The notes under the pieces were generated by a model. That model was not told where the DNA came from and made no database searches. It saw only the letters and a list, made by a program, of their open reading frames with translations. This document shows, piece by piece, positions 59,733 to 64,000 of a stretch of DNA of 64,000 bases. Position 1 is the first letter of the stretch; the number at the start of each line of letters is the position of its first letter. The position numbers and the translations under genes were made by a program. The stretch is from positions 778,180 through 842,179 of the forward strand of contig NZ_BBZI01000005.1 of assembly GCF_008974245.1 (NCBI RefSeq), read 5' to 3'. This DNA is from Streptomyces abyssomicinicus (GTDB taxonomy: Bacteria > Actinomycetota > Actinomycetes > Streptomycetales > Streptomycetaceae).

Positions 59733-61624
59733 GGGCGCACCCCGTCCGGCGCGGTGAGCTGCGGGACACCGGCCGGCGTGCGGGGCGTCCGGCCGCCGTC
59801 GGGTCCGGACCCCCACAGCAGCACACGGTTGTCCCAGCCGCCGGTCACCGGGGTGTCCCCGAGCCAGGCGACGGTGCTGACGGCGTTGGTGTGGCCGGCC
59901 AGCGTCTCCACCGACCGCGCCTGCCAGGTCCCGGGATCGACGGTCCACAGCCGCGCGGTGAAGTCGTAGCCGCCGCTGAGCAGGACGGGCGCGCCGCCCG
60001 GCTGCCACGCCACGGCCTTGACCGACTCGTCGTGCCCGGTGAGCACACCGAGCAGCGCGCCCGACTCCAGGTCGTACAGGCGGATCGTGCGGTCCCGTGA
60101 GGCGGTGGCGAGCACGTGGGTGGAGCCGACGGTGGTGACCGAGCCCGAGTTGACGAGTTCGCCGTGACCGGTGAAGGAGCGGATCAGCTCCCCGTCCGCG
60201 GTGATCAGGTGCGCGGTGCGGTCGGTGGAGACGGTGACCAGGCGGTCGTCGCCGAGCCAGCTGAAGTCCTTGATGGACCCGTCGTGGCCGTGGTACCTGA
60301 GCACCGGGGTCAGGCGTGTGCCGTCCCACCGGTGGATGCCCAGGGCGCCGCTGTAGTCGGCGACCGCGAGCCGGGTGCCGTCGGCGGACCAGCCGACCCG
60401 GTTGACCGGGTGGCCGAACTCCTCGGCGGCCAGCTCCCGGTCGTCCCGGTCGGCGTCGGAGAGGGAGAGGACACCGACCCGGCCGCGGAACGTGCCGTAG
60501 GCGCACAGGTCGCCCGAGGCCGTGAGCGAGACCGCGTTGACCAGGCTGCCGTCGCCCACGGGCACCCGGAGCGGAGCGCCCGCGCCGTCGGCCGCGGCCC
60601 AGACGGACACCCGGCCGTCGTCCCCGCCGGAGGCCAGCAGGGCGCCCGCCGTCACCAGGTGGTTGACCCCCGCCGTGGTCGAGGTGGGCGTCACCTCGAA
60701 GGTGAGGCCGGCCTCGTCCGGCGCCTGCTCGGGCACCGTGAGCAGCTCGGCGGCGGAGCTGATCGTGCCGACGATCAGCGACGCGCCGTCCGGCGACCAG
60801 TCGAGCGAGCGCGGCCACAGGTGCGGCCCGTACCACCGCGACAGCTCCCGGCCGTCGGCACGGTTCCAGATGCGCACCGTGCTGTCGTACGCGCCGACCG
60901 CGACCCGTTCGCCGCCCGGGGACCACGCGACCGACTTGACCGCCGCGTCGTAGGGGCCGAGCTTGGACACCAGCTCGCCGTCCGGGCGCAGGATGTGGAC
61001 GTAGCCGTCGTCGCAGGCGGCGGCGAGCAGTTCGCCGTCGGGCGACCAGCGGCACATCTCGGCGTGACCGCTCTGGTCCAGGGTGCGCACCAGCGTGCCG
61101 TCACCGGACCAGATGCGGATCCTGGCGTCCTCGCCGCAGGTCGCCAGCGCGTCCGGTCCACCGGCGTCGACCGACATGCAGTGGTCGGCATGGGTGAGGG
61201 TGACCTCCGCGAGCGTTCCCGTCGCGATGTCCCACACCCGGCCGGTCCCGTCCTGCGACACCGTCACCAGGCGGTTCTCGTCGATCCAGGCCACCGCGTT
61301 GACGTCGTCGGGCTGCCGGGAGAGCACGTTGACCAGACCGCCGTCGGCGGTCCGCCACACCCGGCAGACCTTGTCCGCCCCGGCGCTGGCCAGCAGCTCG
61401 CCCGACGGGGAGAAGCGGACCGTGTTGACCAGCCGTTGGTGATGGCGCACCCATCGGATCCTGCGGGTGTCGCGCTCCCAGACGACGACCCTGCCGTCGT
61501 AGCTGCCGGTGGCGTAGCTCTTCCCGTCCGCGCTGAACGCGACCGTGGTCTGCGGCGACGCGTGGGCCGGCGGGGTGCCGGTGGTGGTGACGACGGATTC
61601 CAGGGGGACGTGGACACTGTGCAC
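59729..61624 (-). CDS. WD40-repeat protein (ToxC-like context)
   Basis: A 631-residue protein; GTG 61624 is preferred since AGGAG sits six nt upstream, with ATG 61648 as alternative. Roughly thirteen WD40 repeats fill it (TVAFSADGKSYATGSYDGRV, VRFSPSGELLASAGADKVCR, VAWSPGGERVAVGAYDSTVR, and so on), enough for two propellers. No enzyme domain is fused. It directly precedes GTP cyclohydrolase II with a 4-nt overlap. In toxoflavin clusters a WD-repeat protein (ToxC) is encoded next to a GTP cyclohydrolase II (ToxB). Confidence 0.82.
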   Translation of the reverse strand: MHSVHVPLESVVTTTGTPPAHASPQTTVAFSADGKSYATGSYDGRVVVWERDTRRIRWVRHHQRLVNTVRFSPSGELLASAGADKVCRVWRTADGGLVNVLSRQPDDVNAVAWIDENRLVTVSQDGTGRVWDIATGTLAEVTLTHADHCMSVDAGGPDALATCGEDARIRIWSGDGTLVRTLDQSGHAEMCRWSPDGELLAAACDDGYVHILRPDGELVSKLGPYDAAVKSVAWSPGGERVAVGAYDSTVRIWNRADGRELSRWYGPHLWPRSLDWSPDGASLIVGTISSAAELLTVPEQAPDEAGLTFEVTPTSTTAGVNHLVTAGALLASGGDDGRVSVWAAADGAGAPLRVPVGDGSLVNAVSLTASGDLCAYGTFRGRVGVLSLSDADRDDRELAAEEFGHPVNRVGWSADGTRLAVADYSGALGIHRWDGTRLTPVLRYHGHDGSIKDFSWLGDDRLVTVSTDRTAHLITADGELIRSFTGHGELVNSGSVTTVGSTHVLATASRDRTIRLYDLESGALLGVLTGHDESVKAVAWQPGGAPVLLSGGYDFTARLWTVDPGTWQARSVETLAGHTNAVSTVAWLGDTPVTGGWDNRVLLWGSGPDGGRTPRTPAGVPQLTAPDGVRP

Positions 61625-61869
61625 GGAAGGCTCCTGTCGGTAGGGCATCCCAGCGGGGGCGGACACGCCGAGGAGCGGCGCTCCACGGCTCGTGGCAAGA
61701 ATGCGGGACGGCGCCCGGGCAGGGACCCCCCACAAAGCTGCGGTGCAACTTCCTGCCGACCGCCGTGGAAGGACACGCCGAGGAGGCAGGGTGGACACAG
61801 CCCGGCCCGTCACCCCTCGTGCCCCGTCACCCCCGTGCCCCGCCCGCCCTCGAGACCCATCGGGATGCC
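61625..61869. promoter_or_regulatory. divergent promoter region of the cluster
   Basis: This 245-nt gap lies between the first minus-strand gene of the WD40/GTP cyclohydrolase cluster and the plus-strand ABC exporter pair, so it must hold both promoters. No specific operator was recognised. Confidence 0.4.
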
Positions 61870-63684
61870 ATGTCGCTGCGCGCACTGCCCCATGCCGATC
61901 CCGGCGTCCCCGACGTCCGGTCCGGTCCGCGTCTCCTCCTGTGGCTGGAGAGGCGTCAGTGGCGCGGACAGCTCGCGGCCGGACTGTGGGGCCTGCTCCA
62001 CCTCGCGTCCCTGGCGGCGCTGCCCGTGGCGGTGGGACGCGCCGTCCAGGCGGTGGCCGACCGGTCGACGGGCGCGCTCGCCGCGGCCGCCGGATGGCTC
62101 GTCGTGACGGGAGCGGTGGCCGCCGTCGCCGACACGATGCTGCAACGCGCCGCCGTCACCAACTGGATCACCGCCGCCACCCGTCTCCAGCAGCTGCTCT
62201 CCCGCAAGGCCGCCGAACTCGGCACGGTGCTCGGGCGGCGGGTGGCGGCGGGCGAGGTGGCGACCGTGAGCACCAACGACGTGGAGAAGATCGGGTGGTT
62301 CGTGGAGACCACGGCCCGCTTCTCCTCGGCCCTGGCCGCGGTCACGGGGGTGGCGGTCACGATGGCCGTCACGCAGCCGGAGATGGCGTGGATCGTGGCC
62401 GTCGGATGCCCGCTGATGACGCTGTCCTCGCTGCCGCTGCTGCCGTACGCGACCCGGCGCGCCGACGTGCAGCGGGCCAGGGCGGGCCGGGCCACCGTCC
62501 TGGTCTCCGACACCGTCGCCGGCCTGCGGGTGCTGCGCGGCATCGGGGGCGAGGAGCTGTTCCTGCGGCGCTACCGCCACGCCTCCCAGGAGGTGCGCGG
62601 TGCCGCCGTGCACAGCGCGCGCATGTGGGCGCTGATCGCCGCCGTGCAGGTGGTGCTGCCGGGCCTCTTCCTGACCGCCGTCGTCTGGCGCGGGGCGCGT
62701 CTCGCACTCGACGGGAGCATGCCCGTCGGTGAGCTGATCGCCTGCTACGGCTTCGCCGCCTTCCTCGTCACACCGCTCAGGAGCTTCGAGGAGATGGCCA
62801 TGGCCTGGTCGTTCTCCCGCCCCTCCGCGCGCCGGGCCGCCCGGCTCCTCGCCATGCGGCGGCAGTCCGAGCCGGCGGCCCCCGGGTACGACGTACTGCC
62901 GGACGGCGATCTGTTCGACCCGGTCACCGGGACGCTGGCCCCCGCGGGCCTGCTGACCGCCGTGGTGTGCGGCGACCCCGACGCCGCCGGGCGCCTGGCC
63001 GACCGGCTCGGCGGGCACGACCCGGTCGCCCGCGCCGCCGGGGAGCCGCCCGCCCTCCTGGCCGGCGTCCCCCTCGACGCGCTCCGCCTCGACGACGCCC
63101 GCACGGCGGTGCTCGTCCAGGACAAGGAGACGACGCTGCTGTCGGGCACCCTCGCCGAACTGCTGGACGTGCCCCGTTCCGGAGCCGTGACGGCGCGCCG
63201 GGCACTCGAGGCGGCGCAGTGCGCGGACGTCCTGGAGGCCCTGCGCAAGTCCCTGCCCGCGCCCCGCCGCGACCTGCCCGGCCCCCGTGACGACCCGATG
63301 GCCGCGGCCGTCACCGAACGCGGCCGGTCGCTCTCCGGAGGCCAGCGCCAGCGCCTGGCACTGGCCCGCTCCCTCGTGGCCGACCCCGGCGTCCTGGTGC
63401 TGGACGAGCCGACCAGCGCCGTCGACTCCCACACCGAGGCCCGGATCGCCGACGGCCTCAGGGAACTCAGGAAGGGCCGTACCACCGTGGTGCTCACCTC
63501 CAGCCCGCTGCTGCTGGACCGCGCCGACCGCGTGGTGTACCTGGCCGGCGCGACGGCCGTCGCCGCCGGAACCCACCGCGAACTGCTGCGCACCGAACCC
63601 GCCTACCGGGCGGCGGTCGGCCGGACGGCGGACGAGCGGCCCCGCCGCACCGCCGGCGAGAGGGAACTGGAGGAACCGGCGTGA
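61870..63684 (+). CDS. ABC exporter half lacking Walker A
   Basis: A 604-residue fused permease/ATPase with membrane helices in residues about 25-310. The ATPase domain keeps the signature SLSGGQRQRLALARSL and Walker B VLVLDEPTSAVD. At the Walker A position it reads VVCGDPDAAGRLADRL, without the GKS/T residues, and the usual H-loop His is Ser (LTSSPLLLDRAD). It probably pairs with the next half-transporter, donating only its signature motif. ATG 61870 has a weak ribosome site. Confidence 0.8.
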   Translation: MSLRALPHADPGVPDVRSGPRLLLWLERRQWRGQLAAGLWGLLHLASLAALPVAVGRAVQAVADRSTGALAAAAGWLVVTGAVAAVADTMLQRAAVTNWITAATRLQQLLSRKAAELGTVLGRRVAAGEVATVSTNDVEKIGWFVETTARFSSALAAVTGVAVTMAVTQPEMAWIVAVGCPLMTLSSLPLLPYATRRADVQRARAGRATVLVSDTVAGLRVLRGIGGEELFLRRYRHASQEVRGAAVHSARMWALIAAVQVVLPGLFLTAVVWRGARLALDGSMPVGELIACYGFAAFLVTPLRSFEEMAMAWSFSRPSARRAARLLAMRRQSEPAAPGYDVLPDGDLFDPVTGTLAPAGLLTAVVCGDPDAAGRLADRLGGHDPVARAAGEPPALLAGVPLDALRLDDARTAVLVQDKETTLLSGTLAELLDVPRSGAVTARRALEAAQCADVLEALRKSLPAPRRDLPGPRDDPMAAAVTERGRSLSGGQRQRLALARSLVADPGVLVLDEPTSAVDSHTEARIADGLRELRKGRTTVVLTSSPLLLDRADRVVYLAGATAVAAGTHRELLRTEPAYRAAVGRTADERPRRTAGERELEEPA

Positions 63685-64000
63685 GAGGCGTCCGTCCCCC
63701 GCACGACGACCCGGCGGCCTCCCGGCGGGCGACGTCCCTGCCCGTCGCCTCCCCAGCGGCCGTCCGGCGCCACATCGGCACGCTGCTGCGGCGCCACCGC
63801 AGGGAGTTCGCCCTGCTGGTCGCCGTGAACGCGGTGGCCGTCGGCGCCTCCATGGCGGGTCCCTTCCTGCTCGGCCGCACGGTCGGGTCCGTCGCGGCGG
63901 GGCGCGAGGTGGACCTCGCGCCCACCGTCGGCCTGTTCCTTGCCGCGGTGGCGGTCCAGGGGCTGTTCACCTGGCAGGTGCGCCTGCGGGGGGCGGTCCT
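63681..64000 (+). CDS. ABC exporter half, N-terminal fragment
   Basis: The GTG overlaps the stop of the previous half-transporter, and the frame runs off the window. The visible 106 residues include a polar N-terminus and membrane helices (FALLVAVNAVAVGASMAGPF, TVGLFLAAVAVQGLFTW). It is the natural heterodimer partner. Whether its ATPase domain is canonical cannot be seen here. Confidence 0.75.
   Translation, partial: MRGVRPPHDDPAASRRATSLPVASPAAVRRHIGTLLRRHRREFALLVAVNAVAVGASMAGPFLLGRTVGSVAAGREVDLAPTVGLFLAAVAVQGLFTWQVRLRGAV

Noticed and set aside
59733..61055. 683-codon extension of the GTP cyclohydrolase II frame
   Set aside because: It is the shadow of the WD40 gene; the enzyme similarity begins only after GTG 59732.
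1..64000. tRNA, rRNA or CRISPR loci and a phage-type integrase
   Set aside because: None could be recognised by reading both strands; the absence of an integrase in the island is based on inspection of the translated frames only.

Overview
The window is high-GC actinobacterial DNA, almost certainly from a Streptomyces chromosome. Codons end in G or C nearly everywhere, genes form tight ATGA/GTGA-overlapping operons with GGAGG-type ribosome sites, a DmdR/IdeR iron box is present, and the pcaL - MBL hydrolase - exonuclease III - gluABCD block looks like Streptomyces core genome. All functions are inferred from reading the translations; no database search was possible.

Layout. (1) 1-5.4 kb: end of an acetoacetyl-CoA synthetase, a hydroxyacyl-CoA dehydrogenase, a CouO-like amidohydrolase, and two divergent regulators. 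(2) 5.4-12.1 kb, minus strand: a candidate ribosomal-peptide operon. Five tandem 58-64 residue peptides of one family come first, then a pair of mutually exclusive hairpins, an HTTM/SdpB-like membrane protein fused to an alpha/beta hydrolase, an SdpA-like protein, a methyltransferase, an ABC exporter and possibly a 34-residue ORF. (3) 12.4-16.9 kb: siderophore uptake operon behind a near-consensus iron box, ending in two unfamiliar amidotransferase-fold-like genes. (4) 17.8-21.5 kb: an NLR-type immune module. A small protein ends, and the next NB-ARC/TPR protein begins, with the same VYQA-type RHIM-like motif; an HNH protein follows.

(5) 21.6-41.8 kb: a 20-kb accessory island lying between two imperfect 124-bp copies of the 5' end of pcaL. 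The left copy is a dead stub. The right copy, with many synonymous changes, is fused to the intact gene. The island holds a coupled phospho-signalling operon (tail-anchored coiled-coil protein, PP2C phosphatase, vWA protein, PIN/NYN-FHA protein, Ser/Thr kinase, giant pseudokinase-like protein), a divergent second PIN-FHA-type gene, an Sll1717-type ATPase, and a pile of IS1182, ISAs1, IS110 and IS3 elements. I read the operon as a kinase/phosphatase-controlled conflict system with RNase effectors, related to TerY-P/vWA ternary systems. No integrase was seen.

(6) 41.6-48.5 kb: conserved metabolism (pcaL, MBL hydrolase, xthA, DUF gene, gluABCD). (7) 48.6-49.4 kb: a lone membrane-anchored protein. 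(8) 49.5-64 kb: a large, mostly coupled minus-strand cluster of WD40 protein, GTP cyclohydrolase II, three glycosyltransferases, FAD oxidoreductase, class III aminotransferase, GMC oxidoreductase with small partner, MFS exporter and VOC protein. Divergent from it is an ABC exporter pair whose first half lacks a Walker A motif. The WD40 plus GTP cyclohydrolase II pairing recalls toxC/toxB of toxoflavin biosynthesis, so this may be a cryptic GTP-derived natural product cluster.
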